Translations under genes and position numbers: made by a program
DNA from: Tahibacter harae
GTDB lineage: Bacteria; Pseudomonadota; Gammaproteobacteria; Xanthomonadales; Rhodanobacteraceae
DNA: 64,000 nt
NCBI RefSeq assembly: GCF_024437735.1
Contig: NZ_JANFQO010000005.1
Location: 124,001 to 188,000 of the forward strand
Reading direction: 5' to 3'
Part shown: piece after piece, positions 49,273 to 57,840 of the stretch
Layout: each line of letters begins with the position of its first letter
Position numbering within the stretch: the stretch's first letter is position 1
The notes under the pieces: generated by a model
What the model was told of the DNA's origin: nothing
The model's input: the letters and a program-made list of their open reading frames with translations, nothing else
Databases searched by the model: none

Positions 49273-51954
49273 ATGGCCATGCTGCGTTGCCTGTGGTGTC
49301 TGCTGCTGGGCTGGGCCTGCGCCGTCCAGGCCGGGCCGGTTCCGCTGGGCCGCTTGCCGGATACGGCCAGGCCGCTGCAGTACACGCTGAATTTCCGCCT
49401 GGATCCGGCCGCGGCCGGGTTCAGCGCCAGCGCAGCGATCCGCGTGGAATTGCGCGAACCCGCCGATCACCTGTGGCTGCACGCGCTGGAGCTGGAGGTG
49501 ACCAAGGTCGAGCTGCGCGACGCGGCCGGCAAGCGCCATCCGGCCCGTTTCAGCGCCCAGGGCGACAGCGGCGTCGCGCGTGTCGATCTCGGCGCCATCT
49601 TGCCGGCGCAGACGCTGACGCTGAGCTTCGATTACCGCGCGCGCTACAACTCGCAGCTGGAAGGCATCTACCGCACCGTGCGCGCGGGCAAGCCCTACGT
49701 GGTCACGCAGATGGAGCCGATCAGTGCGCGGCGCGCCTTCCCCGGCTTCGACGAGCCGCGCTTCAAGGCGGTCTTCGACGTGAGCCTCGACATTCCGGCC
49801 GGCCAGCAGGCGGTGACCAATACCGCCCAGAGCGGCGAGGAAAAGCTTGCCGACGGCTGGCGCCGGCTGCGCTTCCGCAGCACGCCGAAACTGCCGACGT
49901 ACCTGATCGCACTGGCCGTGGGGCCGTGGGATATCGTCGAAGGCGAAACCATCGCCGCGACCCGCTGGCGCAGCGAGCCCGTACCGCTGCGCGCGCTGGC
50001 GCCGCAGGGCGAAGGACCGCGACTGAAGGAAGCGCTGGCCGCCACGCCGGCGATCGTGCGCGCGCTGGAGGACTACTTCGGCTATCCCTACGCCTTCGGC
50101 AAGCTGGATCTGCTGGCGGCGCCGGATTTCAGCGCCGGCGCGATGGAAAACCCGGGGTTGGTCGTCTTCCGCGAAGCGCTGTTGCTGCTGGATGCGAATT
50201 CGCCCACCGACCTGCGCCACAGTTCCTTCGAGGTCAATGCGCACGAACTCGCCCACCAGTGGTTCGGCGATACCGTGACCATGCCTTGGTGGGACGATCT
50301 GTGGCTCAACGAGGCCTTCGCCACTTGGATGGAAGGTCGCATCACCGGCCAGCTGCGCCCGGCCCAGCGCGCCGACCTGCAGCGTATCGCCGCGGCCCAG
50401 CACGCCATGGCCGCTGACAGCCTGGCCAGCGCGCGCCGCGTGCGCCAGCCCATCGGCGACAACGGCGATATCGAAGGCGCCTTCGACAGCCTGACCTATG
50501 GCAAGGGCGCCGCGGTGCTGGGCATGTTCGAGGCCTGGCTGGGCGAGAACGTGTTCCGCGACGGCATGCGCGCCTACATGAAGAAACACGCCTTCGCCAA
50601 TGCGACCTCGGACGATTTGATCGACGCGCTGGCTGAAGCCGGCGACAAGGACGCCCGCTTCGGCAAGGCCATGCGCAGTTTCCTCGACCAGCCCGGCGTG
50701 CCGCTGGTCAGCAGCCGGCTGCAGTGCAGCGGCGGCAAGGCGGTGCTGCAGCTGCACCAGCAGCGCTATTTCCCGGCCGGCTCGCAGGGGTCCGGCGAGC
50801 AGCGCTGGGGCATCCCGTTCTGCGTGCGCACGGGCAAGGACGGCAGGCAGGCTACGCAATGCCAGCTGCTGGATCAGGCTTCCGCCACGATGGCGCTAGA
50901 CGGCGGCTGTCCCGACTGGTACCTGCCCAATGCCCAGGGCCGCGGCTACTACCGCGTCGCGCTGCTGCCGGAGGAACTGCAGCACCTGACCGCGGCTGCC
51001 GCCACGCTGGACGACCGCGACCAGCTCGCCTTCGCCGACGCGATCAAGGCCGGTTTCGGGCGCGGCGATGTCGATGCCGCGGCCGTGCTGGCCGCGGCCG
51101 GCCGCCTGGCGGACGCCAGGCCGCGCGAAGTCGCGCTGGCCCTGCAGAACGAGCTGGTCTGGCTGCGCCGCAACCTGGCCGACGCGCAGACCCGGCCGCC
51201 GCTCGATGCCTACGTGAGCCAGCTCTACCTGCCGCGCCTGCGCGCGCTGGGCTATGTGCGCCGCGCCGGCGAAAATCCCGACGACGCCCTGCTGCGCGCC
51301 GACCTGGCCGAGCTGCTGGGGCGCAAAGTGGAAAATGCCGAAGTGCGCGCGGCCCTACTGCAGCAGGGCAAGGCCGTGCTGCAGCCTGACGCCGCCGGCC
51401 GCCTGCGCTTCGGCGCGGCCAATTACGATCTGCTGGGCACCGTGCTGGCGGTGACGGTGCAGGAACTGGGCGCGCCGGCGGTGGAAGCGCTGATCGTCGA
51501 GCTGGCGCAGAACAACGACGCCAGCCTGCGCCTGAGCATGGCCATGGCCCTGGGCACGACCACGGATCCCGCCCTGGGCGAGCGCGTGCGCGAGTTCGCC
51601 GTCAGCGACGCGGCCAAGATCAGCGAGACCGCGCGCATTCTGGCCACGCACCAGTACGAGCCGCGCAACCGCACCGCGCTGTGGCAATGGCTGCAGCGGC
51701 GCTACGCCCAGGTGGTTGCGCGTACGCCGGTATTCGTCCACGGCAATCTGCCGGAACTGCTCAGCGAGGGCTGGTGCGAAACCCGCCAGGCGGCGGCAGT
51801 GGCGGAGTTCTTCGGCAAGAACCCGCTCCAGGTCAGCGGCGTTGCCCAGGGCCTGCGCCGCGCGCAGGAGGCGATCACGCTCTGCGCCGCCCGGCGCGAG
51901 CGCCAGGGCACGGCCAGCCTGGCTGCCTGGGCCCGGGGCCAGGCCGGAAAATAG
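49273..51954 (+). CDS. M1-family zinc aminopeptidase, exported (893 aa)
   Basis: Cleaves N-terminal residues from peptides. A signal peptide (LWCLLLGWACAVQAG) marks export to the periplasm. FSAGAMENPGLVVF is the GAMEN exopeptidase motif near residue 289, and VNAHELAHQWFGDTVTMPWW plus LWLNEAFATWMEGR give HEXXH-x18-E near 323-346. The C-terminal ERAP1-like helical domain completes a 893-residue protein, the usual size for the PepN/ERAP class. ATG 49273 follows GGAGGGG. It is 117 bases after the solenoid gene and may use its own promoter. Confidence 0.95.
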   Translation: MAMLRCLWCLLLGWACAVQAGPVPLGRLPDTARPLQYTLNFRLDPAAAGFSASAAIRVELREPADHLWLHALELEVTKVELRDAAGKRHPARFSAQGDSGVARVDLGAILPAQTLTLSFDYRARYNSQLEGIYRTVRAGKPYVVTQMEPISARRAFPGFDEPRFKAVFDVSLDIPAGQQAVTNTAQSGEEKLADGWRRLRFRSTPKLPTYLIALAVGPWDIVEGETIAATRWRSEPVPLRALAPQGEGPRLKEALAATPAIVRALEDYFGYPYAFGKLDLLAAPDFSAGAMENPGLVVFREALLLLDANSPTDLRHSSFEVNAHELAHQWFGDTVTMPWWDDLWLNEAFATWMEGRITGQLRPAQRADLQRIAAAQHAMAADSLASARRVRQPIGDNGDIEGAFDSLTYGKGAAVLGMFEAWLGENVFRDGMRAYMKKHAFANATSDDLIDALAEAGDKDARFGKAMRSFLDQPGVPLVSSRLQCSGGKAVLQLHQQRYFPAGSQGSGEQRWGIPFCVRTGKDGRQATQCQLLDQASATMALDGGCPDWYLPNAQGRGYYRVALLPEELQHLTAAAATLDDRDQLAFADAIKAGFGRGDVDAAAVLAAAGRLADARPREVALALQNELVWLRRNLADAQTRPPLDAYVSQLYLPRLRALGYVRRAGENPDDALLRADLAELLGRKVENAEVRAALLQQGKAVLQPDAAGRLRFGAANYDLLGTVLAVTVQELGAPAVEALIVELAQNNDASLRLSMAMALGTTTDPALGERVREFAVSDAAKISETARILATHQYEPRNRTALWQWLQRRYAQVVARTPVFVHGNLPELLSEGWCETRQAAAVAEFFGKNPLQVSGVAQGLRRAQEAITLCAARRERQGTASLAAWARGQAGK

Positions 51955-52038
51955 TCCGCACGGTGGTGTGCCGGCGCGCGCTTCCGCCGCGCCGGCCAGC
52001 GATTATGATGCGCCAAACCGCCGGAGGAGGGCTGCGGC

Positions 52039-52593
52039 ATGAGCGACAGCGAGACCAGGCGCAGCGTCTTCGCCCAGGTGCCCGAGCGCAATACCTCGGA
52101 CAATATCCTGCGCACGGCGCAGCAGCATCATGTGCAGCTGTCGGCCATGGCCGACACCAAGGCCAATATCATCATCACGGTGTCGTCCATCGTGCTGACC
52201 TTGTCGCTGGGCCGGCTGGCCGAGCCCGACCTGCGCGTGGCCGTGCTGATCCTGATTGGCTTCACCCTGCTTGCGCTGCTGCTGGCCATACTGGCTGTGC
52301 TGCCCAAGTACCGGCCGCTGCGCCTGCAGAGTGAAGAACTGCCGCCGTTTTTCAATCTGCTGTTCTTCGGCCATTTCTCCGAACTGAGCCGCGAGCGCTT
52401 CCTGGCCGAGATGGCGCGCACCATGCAGGCCGACGGCAGCGTCTACGAGGCCCAGGCCAAGGATCTGTATTCGCTGGGCCTGTACCTGGCGCGGCACAAA
52501 TACCGCTATCTGCGCCTGAGCTATCTGTTCTTTCTGGCCGGCTTCGTATTCGCCTGCGGCGAGCAGGCGTTGCGGATGCTGTTCGGCAGGTGA
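52039..52593 (+). CDS. Pycsar-effector-like membrane protein, DUF5706/PycTM family (184 aa)
   Basis: Pycsar anti-phage effectors (PycTM) are small membrane proteins activated by cyclic CMP/UMP to damage the membrane. This protein matches the pattern: SDNILRTAQQHHVQLSAMAD TKAN, transmembrane helices at about 42-60 and 66-88, a cytoplasmic stretch (EELPPFFNLLFFGHFSELS, then YEAQAKDLYSLGLYLARHK) and a third helix near 159-178. No uridylate/cytidylate cyclase (PycC) gene adjoins it. ATG 52039 follows GGAGGAGG. The stand-alone copy may have another signal source or a housekeeping role. Family recognised from memory. Confidence 0.8.
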   Translation: MSDSETRRSVFAQVPERNTSDNILRTAQQHHVQLSAMADTKANIIITVSSIVLTLSLGRLAEPDLRVAVLILIGFTLLALLLAILAVLPKYRPLRLQSEELPPFFNLLFFGHFSELSRERFLAEMARTMQADGSVYEAQAKDLYSLGLYLARHKYRYLRLSYLFFLAGFVFACGEQALRMLFGR

Positions 52594-52627
52594 GTCCGGA
52601 GCGGGCCGGGCCTGGGGCGTATGTGGT

Positions 52628-53113
52628 TCAGTCGCCCGCGGCCTGGGCGCGCCGGGCCGGCGAAACCCACATCGTGATATCCGCGTCGAATACCACGTCG
52701 CCGGCGCTGTCGCGCACTTCGACCTTGGCGTGCAGGTCCTGGCCGCTGGCCGGATCGGCGACCGGCGGCACCAGCGCGGTCGCCGTCATCGGCCCGTTGG
52801 CCTTTTTCAGATAGCGCACGCTCATGCCCTTGGGAATCCAGCGCATGCCGGCGGGAATGGTCGCATCGGTGGCCAGGCCGCCGGCCATCTCGGCCATGTT
52901 GCACAGGGCGATCGCATGCACCGTGCCGATATGGTTCTGCACCCGGCGCCGGTGCGCGATGCGCACCACGCAGCGGCCGCTCTCCAGCACGTCCACTCGC
53001 GGCGCGATGCTGCCGAAGTAGGGCGCGCGCCAGCAGATCAGGCGCGAATACAGCCAGCGGCCAGGAGCGGAGCTGCCGAGTTTGCGGAACAGGCTGAGGG
53101 CTGCGGATGCCAT
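52628..53113 (-). CDS. DUF4442 hotdog-fold protein (161 aa)
   Basis: Thioesterase-like fold: YFGSIAPRVDVLESGRCVVR, VQNHIGTVHAIALCNMAEMA, GLATDATIPAGMRWIPKGMS, then VEVRDSAGDVVFDADITMWV. The NHIGTVHA segment corresponds to the hotdog active-site helix. The family is annotated as acyl-CoA thioesterase-like (YiiD/DUF4442) without proven substrate. It converges with the Pycsar-like gene, with 34 bases between the stops. Its start lies next to a repeat-rich intergenic region. Confidence 0.85.
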   Translation of the reverse strand: MASAALSLFRKLGSSAPGRWLYSRLICWRAPYFGSIAPRVDVLESGRCVVRIAHRRRVQNHIGTVHAIALCNMAEMAGGLATDATIPAGMRWIPKGMSVRYLKKANGPMTATALVPPVADPASGQDLHAKVEVRDSAGDVVFDADITMWVSPARRAQAAGD

Positions 53114-53602
53114 GGGATTCTCCGGGTGATGGGCGTGCTACGGTTGGCGGGGTGTGCCGCAATCGTGAACATGCTGCCGATGGATGTGTTGCCGATGGCT
53201 GTGCCAGGTCGGCTTGCGCTGCCTCGGCCGGCTGCTTCTGCTCCTCTCCACAGCTTGCTCGGGGGAGAGGCTGGGAGAGGGGGCAACGTCAAATGCGCGG
53301 CAACGCGGAGGTTTTCGCGAAGACCCTGAGTGCAGCTACGGCGCGGCGAAAGCTGCTGCGTCGGTGCAGATCTGATGTCGCCCCCTCACCCCGGTCCTCT
53401 CCCCCGAGCGGGCTCGGGGGAGAGGGAGCAAGAGGATCCTGGGCTTGTCTGATACCGCGTGTGCTTCACGCAGACCGCTGGCACCTTGCGGTGCCGCATG
53501 AAATCCGATCGCAGCTCCAGCCTCGGTTGCGCCAAGCCTCCACTACTGCCTTGAAATCCAGTAGCGGATTCCAACACAGCGGCGCAAGGCTCCGCACCGG
53601 CC
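53114..53602. repeat. Intergenic region with two inverted copies of the hairpin element
   Basis: About 490 bases with no gene. Copy A (about 53233-53320) has CTCTCCACAGCTTGCTCGGG-GGAGAGGC, then GGGGGCAACGTC and GGTTTTCGCGAAGACC. Copy B (about 53375-53433), in opposite orientation, has CGCCCCCTCACCCCGGTCCT, CTCCCCCGAGCGGGCTCGGG and GGAGAGGG. Both correspond to the element at 23575-23850. The rest, 53434-53602, shows nothing recognisable. Confidence 0.7.
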
Positions 53603-56071
53603 TCACGCCACCGACCGCAGCACCGTCTTGCCGTGCTTCACTGCCGCCTCCAGCTCGCGCGGATCGAAGTCGTCCACGCTGATGAATTCAAAGGTCGCGG
53701 TGCGCACGCGCTCCAGCAGCTTGCGTTCCTCGCTGGTGATGCCGCCGGCGGCTTCGACTTCGGCCAGCTGGCCGTTGTAGTCATAGGCCTTGGCGCCCAG
53801 GGTCTTGGCTGCCTTGAGGAACTTGCGTTCCACCGGCTCGGCCGCGATCACGTCGGCGAGCAGCGCATTCATGCGGCCGATGGGGTTGTTCGCGTTCGGC
53901 GTGAGGTAGACATCGCCGGCCAGGCGGTCGCGGGTTTCATTCGGCGCGCACAGGATCGCGGCGACGCGGCGGCCCAGGCGGTCCGACGGCGGCACTTCGC
54001 GCCGACCCAGCGGGAAGATCAGCGCGCGCAGCAGCCACGCGACCGGGCGCAGCGGGAAATTGCGCAGCACACCGTCCAGCGCCATCTGCATGCGCCAGAC
54101 GCAGTCGTGGAAGGCCCAGGCCAGCATGGGCTGGTCGGCCACCGGGCGGCCCTGGTCCTCGTAGCGCTTGAGCATGGCCGAGGCGATGTACAGGTTGGAC
54201 AGCACGTCGCCGAGGCGGGCGGAGATCTTTTCCTTGAACTTGAGCTTGCCGCCCAGCACCAGCATCGAGGTATCCGCGGTCAGCGCCAGCGCGGCGGCGT
54301 AGCGATTGAGCTTGCGGTAGAAGCGGCGTGTGTACTTGTCGCCGGGGGCCGAACCGATCTTGGCGTGGGTCAGGCCCAGCACGAAGCTGCGTGCAGCGTT
54401 GGAGATGGCGAAGCCGATATGGCCGAACAGGGCCTTGTCGAACGCGGCGACGCGCTCGGAATAGTCGCTGAGCCGGGCCGCCTGCATTTCCTTGAGCACG
54501 AACGGATGGCAGCGGATCGCGCCCTGGCCGAAGATCATCATGCTGCGGGTGAGGATGTTGGCGCCTTCCACCGTGATCGCGATGGGCGCGCCCTGCCAGG
54601 CGCGGCCGGCGTAGTTGCGCGGGCCTAGGATCACGCCCTTGCCGCCGTGGATGTCCATGACGTCCTTGGCGATCTCGCGGCCGAGTTCGGTCGCGTGGTA
54701 TTTGCCGATGGCCGAGGGCACCGACGGCTTTTCGCCGCGGTCCACGGCAGCGGCCGTCGCGCGCGACAGCGCGCTGATCGCATAGGTGTAGCCGCCGATG
54801 CGCGCCAGCGCTTCCTCGACGCCTTCGAAGCGGCCGATGGCCATGCCGAACTGCTTGCGGATGCGGGCATAGGCGCCGGTGGCGATGGAGCCGATGCGCG
54901 CGGCGCCCGTGGCATTGGACGGCAGCGAGATGGCGCGGCCCACCGACAGGCATTCCACCAGCATGCGCCAGCCTTCGCCGGCCATCTCCGGGCCGCCGAT
55001 CAGCTGCGACAGCGGCACGAATACATCCTTGCCGCGCACCGGGCCGTTCTGGAACGGAATGTTCAGCGGCATGTGGCGGCGGCCGATTTCCAGTCCCTTG
55101 GTCTCGCGCGGGACCAGGGCCAGGGTGATGCCCAGGTCTTCCGTGTCGCCCAGCAGTTTCTCCGGGTCGTACATGCGGAAGGCCAGGCCGACCACGGTCG
55201 CGACCGGGGCCAGGGTGATGTAGCGCTTATCGAAGGTCAGGCGCACGCCGAGCACATTGGCGCCGTTCCATTCGCCCTTGCAGACGATGCCGTAGTCCGG
55301 GATCGAGGTGGCGTCGGAGCCGGCGTAGGGGCCGGTCAGGGCGAAGCAGGGAATTTCGCGGCCGTCGGCGAGGCGCGGCAGGTAGAAGTCCTTCTGTTCC
55401 TTGGTGCCGTAATGCAGCAGCAGTTCGGCCGGACCCAGCGAATTGGGCACCGCGACCGTGGAGCCCACCGTGGTGGAGATGCTGGCCAGCTTCTGCAGCA
55501 CCACCGAATGGGCCAGGGCGGAGAACTGCAGGCCGCCGTACTCGCGCGGGATGATCATGCCGAAGAATTTGTTCTTCTTCAGGAACTCCCATACCGGCGG
55601 CGGCAGGTCGGCCAGTTCGTGGGTGATTTCCCAGTCGTTGACCATGCGGCAGAGTTCTTCCACCGGGCCGTCGAGGAAGGCGCGCTCGTCGGCGGAAAGC
55701 GTGGGCACGGGTTCGCGCAGCAGGCGGTTCCAGTTCGGCTTGCCGCTGAACAGCTCGCCTTCAAAGCCGACCGTGCCGGCCTCCAGCGCGATCTTTTCCG
55801 TCGGCGACAGCTGCGGCGTGATCTTCTGGTAGATGGCCAGCAGCGGCGCGCTCAGGCGGCTGCGGCGGAAGCCGGCCAGGTTCAGCGGCACGGCGATCAG
55901 GCCGAACGCGAGCAGGGTACCCGCGGTCGCGGCCCAGTGCGCGCCAGCCAGGTAGCCGGCGACGAGGATGGCCAGGCCGGTGGCGATGCTCCAGGTGCGC
56001 AGGCCGACCCGGCGGTAGGAGCAGGCCAGCGATACCAGGAGCGCAGCCAGCAAGGGGATCCAGTGTTGCAT
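53603..56071 (-). CDS. fadE: Acyl-CoA dehydrogenase, FadE type (822 aa)
   Basis: First step of fatty-acid beta-oxidation. Two N-terminal membrane segments (MQHWIPLLAALLVSLACS, IATGLAILVAGYLAGA) anchor it at the membrane. The ACAD domain follows: FFGMIIPREYGGLQFSALAH, NSLGPAELLLHYGTKEQKDF, CFALTGPYAGSDATSIPD and IHGGKGVILGPRNYAGRAWQ. The C-terminal extension (DUF1974) is present. The 822 residues match E. coli FadE (814). ATG 56071 follows GAGGAG. An alpha/beta hydrolase gene precedes it, 17 bases upstream on the same strand, and a TetR regulator diverges from that, suggesting a fatty-acid-controlled unit. Confidence 0.95.
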   Translation of the reverse strand: MQHWIPLLAALLVSLACSYRRVGLRTWSIATGLAILVAGYLAGAHWAATAGTLLAFGLIAVPLNLAGFRRSRLSAPLLAIYQKITPQLSPTEKIALEAGTVGFEGELFSGKPNWNRLLREPVPTLSADERAFLDGPVEELCRMVNDWEITHELADLPPPVWEFLKKNKFFGMIIPREYGGLQFSALAHSVVLQKLASISTTVGSTVAVPNSLGPAELLLHYGTKEQKDFYLPRLADGREIPCFALTGPYAGSDATSIPDYGIVCKGEWNGANVLGVRLTFDKRYITLAPVATVVGLAFRMYDPEKLLGDTEDLGITLALVPRETKGLEIGRRHMPLNIPFQNGPVRGKDVFVPLSQLIGGPEMAGEGWRMLVECLSVGRAISLPSNATGAARIGSIATGAYARIRKQFGMAIGRFEGVEEALARIGGYTYAISALSRATAAAVDRGEKPSVPSAIGKYHATELGREIAKDVMDIHGGKGVILGPRNYAGRAWQGAPIAITVEGANILTRSMMIFGQGAIRCHPFVLKEMQAARLSDYSERVAAFDKALFGHIGFAISNAARSFVLGLTHAKIGSAPGDKYTRRFYRKLNRYAAALALTADTSMLVLGGKLKFKEKISARLGDVLSNLYIASAMLKRYEDQGRPVADQPMLAWAFHDCVWRMQMALDGVLRNFPLRPVAWLLRALIFPLGRREVPPSDRLGRRVAAILCAPNETRDRLAGDVYLTPNANNPIGRMNALLADVIAAEPVERKFLKAAKTLGAKAYDYNGQLAEVEAAGGITSEERKLLERVRTATFEFISVDDFDPRELEAAVKHGKTVLRSVA

Positions 56072-56088
56072 GGGGAACTCCTCGTAGA

Positions 56089-56958
56089 TCAAACCCGGCC
56101 CGGAGGCAGGGTACGGACAAAGGAAAGCACAGCGTCGGTGAACAGGTCATTGCGGTCCCCTGCGACCATGTGGGTCGCACGCGGCACCACGACATGGCGG
56201 GCCTGGGGTACCAGCTGCAGGAATTCGGCGATGGTCGACTGCGAAACCACATCGCTGTCGCTGCCTGAAAGCAGCAGCACCGGCACGCGGATCTGCCGCG
56301 CGGCCTCGATCAGGACGGCCTGGTGGCGCTCGCTGTTCTCGGCCACGCGGTCGAGCAGGGCCGGATCCCAATGCCAGCGGTAGCGGCCGTCTTCGCGCTG
56401 CACCAGCAGGGATTGCAGGCGCTGCGGCGAGCGGGTCTCGCGCCGGTGCGGCAGGTAGGAGGCAATGCTCGCGGCCGCCTGCTCCAGCGATGCGAAGCCG
56501 TCCGGATGCGCGCGCATGAAGCTGAGGATGCGTTCGACTCCGGCCGTCTCCCAGCGCGGGGTGATGTCGACCAGTACCAGGGCGCGGAACAGTTGGGGCT
56601 GGCTGGCCTGGGCCAGCAGACCGATCAGCCCGCCGAAGGAGGCGCCGACCAGCACGGCTGAGGGACCGGCGTAGCGGGCCAGGCTTGCCTGGTCGGCGAT
56701 GAAGTGATCGAGGGCGTAGTCGCCGCGGGGTTGCCAGCCGCTGCCGCCGTGGCCGCGGGCGTCGAAACAAAGACTGAGGAAACCTTGCGCGGCGAGCCGG
56801 GCCGCGCTGCCCTGCCAGGCCAGGCGGGTCTGCCCGAAGCCATGGGCGAACACCAGGGCCGGGTCGCCGGCATTGCCGTGCATATCGCAGGAAAGGACCA
56901 GTCCGTCATCGCTGAGCAGCGTGACGGGGACCTTTGGCGTCAAGGTGTTGGCAGGCAT
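56089..56958 (-). CDS. Alpha/beta-hydrolase fold protein (289 aa)
   Basis: GNAGDPALVFAHGFGQTRLA, a HGFG oxyanion-hole motif, and AVLVGASFGGLIGLL, the nucleophile elbow (G-A-S-F-G). Asp in LLSGSDSDVVSQSTIAE and His in PRATHMVAGDRNDLF complete the triad. Acts on an ester or lactone, substrate unknown. It lies 17 bases upstream of fadE and is probably co-transcribed. Start: ATG 56958 (MPANTLTPK); the alternative ATG 56976 (MFEARQ) overlaps the palindromic operator and would give an almost leaderless message. The frame is open to 57075. Confidence 0.85.
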   Translation of the reverse strand: MPANTLTPKVPVTLLSDDGLVLSCDMHGNAGDPALVFAHGFGQTRLAWQGSAARLAAQGFLSLCFDARGHGGSGWQPRGDYALDHFIADQASLARYAGPSAVLVGASFGGLIGLLAQASQPQLFRALVLVDITPRWETAGVERILSFMRAHPDGFASLEQAAASIASYLPHRRETRSPQRLQSLLVQREDGRYRWHWDPALLDRVAENSERHQAVLIEAARQIRVPVLLLSGSDSDVVSQSTIAEFLQLVPQARHVVVPRATHMVAGDRNDLFTDAVLSFVRTLPPGRV

Positions 56959-56968
56959 CTGGCGGGCT

Positions 56969-56984
56969 TCAAACATACGTTTGA
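56969..56984. promoter_or_regulatory. Palindrome TCAAAC-N4-GTTTGA, PsrA/TetR-type operator
   Basis: TCAAAC (56969-56974) and GTTTGA (56979-56984) are perfect inverted arms around ATAC. It matches the (G/C)AAAC-N2-4-GTTT(G/C) motif described for PsrA, the fatty-acid-responsive TetR regulator of Pseudomonas. It sits directly at the likely transcription start of the hydrolase-fadE operon and near the divergent TetR gene. Confidence 0.65.
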
Positions 56985-57126
56985 GTATCAGGTCCGAAGT
57001 AGAGTAATCAATCCGGGGTTTTCTCGTTTTCAGATAAAAATTTTCTGAATAGAGGTATCCATACGCTCCGACCACCTAGGTTCGCAGGCGTACCGCCGTG
57101 GCGGCGGTCTTGCCGGAACCACAGTC

Positions 57127-57708
57127 ATGGAACAAACCGTTGCTCAATTTGAAACACGCGGGCGCCTGTCGGCGGCCGACTGGGAACAGGCCGCCCTGGA
57201 CGCGATCGCCGACCACGGCGTCAGCGGCGCAGCGGTGGAGCCGCTGGCGCGCCGCCTGGGCGTGACCAAGGGCAGCTTCTACTGGCATTTCCCCACCCGC
57301 GAGGCCCTGCTCAAGGCGGCGCTGGAACGCTGGGAGCGGGCCGACGAGGACGAATTCACCGGCGTGGAACCCATCCGCGACCCGCGTGAACGCCTGCGCG
57401 CCCTGTTCCGGCGCACCAGCCGGGAGATGCAGTCCCACGTGATTTACTCCGCCCTGCTGCGCGCACTGGACCATCCGGTGGTGCAGCCGGTCATGTCGCG
57501 GGTGTCGCAGCGGCGCATCGATTTCCTCACCCTGGCCTACCGCCAGCTCGGCCTGGAAAAGGTCGCCGCCTCCTACCGCGCGCGCCTGGCCTATGCGGCC
57601 TATGCGGGTTTCCTGCAGCTGTCGATGCAGCTGGGCCTGCCGCGGCTCTCGCACGCGGAGTTCGACGAGTACGTCGAGCACACCATCAATACGCTGATTC
57701 CGGCGTGA
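57127..57708 (+). CDS. TetR-family transcriptional regulator (193 aa)
   Basis: The N-terminal HTH: ADWEQAALDAIADHGVSGAA, VEPLARRLGVTKGSFYWHFP, TREALLKAALERWE. The C-terminal 120 residues are the ligand-binding helical domain (FLTLAYRQLGLEKVAASYRA and beyond). It is divergent from the alpha/beta hydrolase-fadE genes, whose start carries a TCAAAC-N4-GTTTGA palindrome. It may be the regulator of that operon, responding to acyl-CoA or fatty acid, but this is inferred from position alone. ATG 57127 is supported by the intact first helix. Confidence 0.88.
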   Translation: MEQTVAQFETRGRLSAADWEQAALDAIADHGVSGAAVEPLARRLGVTKGSFYWHFPTREALLKAALERWERADEDEFTGVEPIRDPRERLRALFRRTSREMQSHVIYSALLRALDHPVVQPVMSRVSQRRIDFLTLAYRQLGLEKVAASYRARLAYAAYAGFLQLSMQLGLPRLSHAEFDEYVEHTINTLIPA

Positions 57709-57840
57709 TCCCGCGGTAACGACGCAAGCCATTGATCCAACTGAGGGCCGCCAGCGGATTTGTTGCAATGCTGGCGGCCCGCCGCTAACGTGGCCTGCCT
57801 TACTTTCAGGCAGGGCCCCGGTAGGCCCAGGATCTAGCAA

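Noticed and set aside
47731-50859. 1042-residue minus-strand open frame spanning the solenoid and aminopeptidase genes
   Set aside because: Antisense to clearly coding plus-strand genes and of low-complexity composition.
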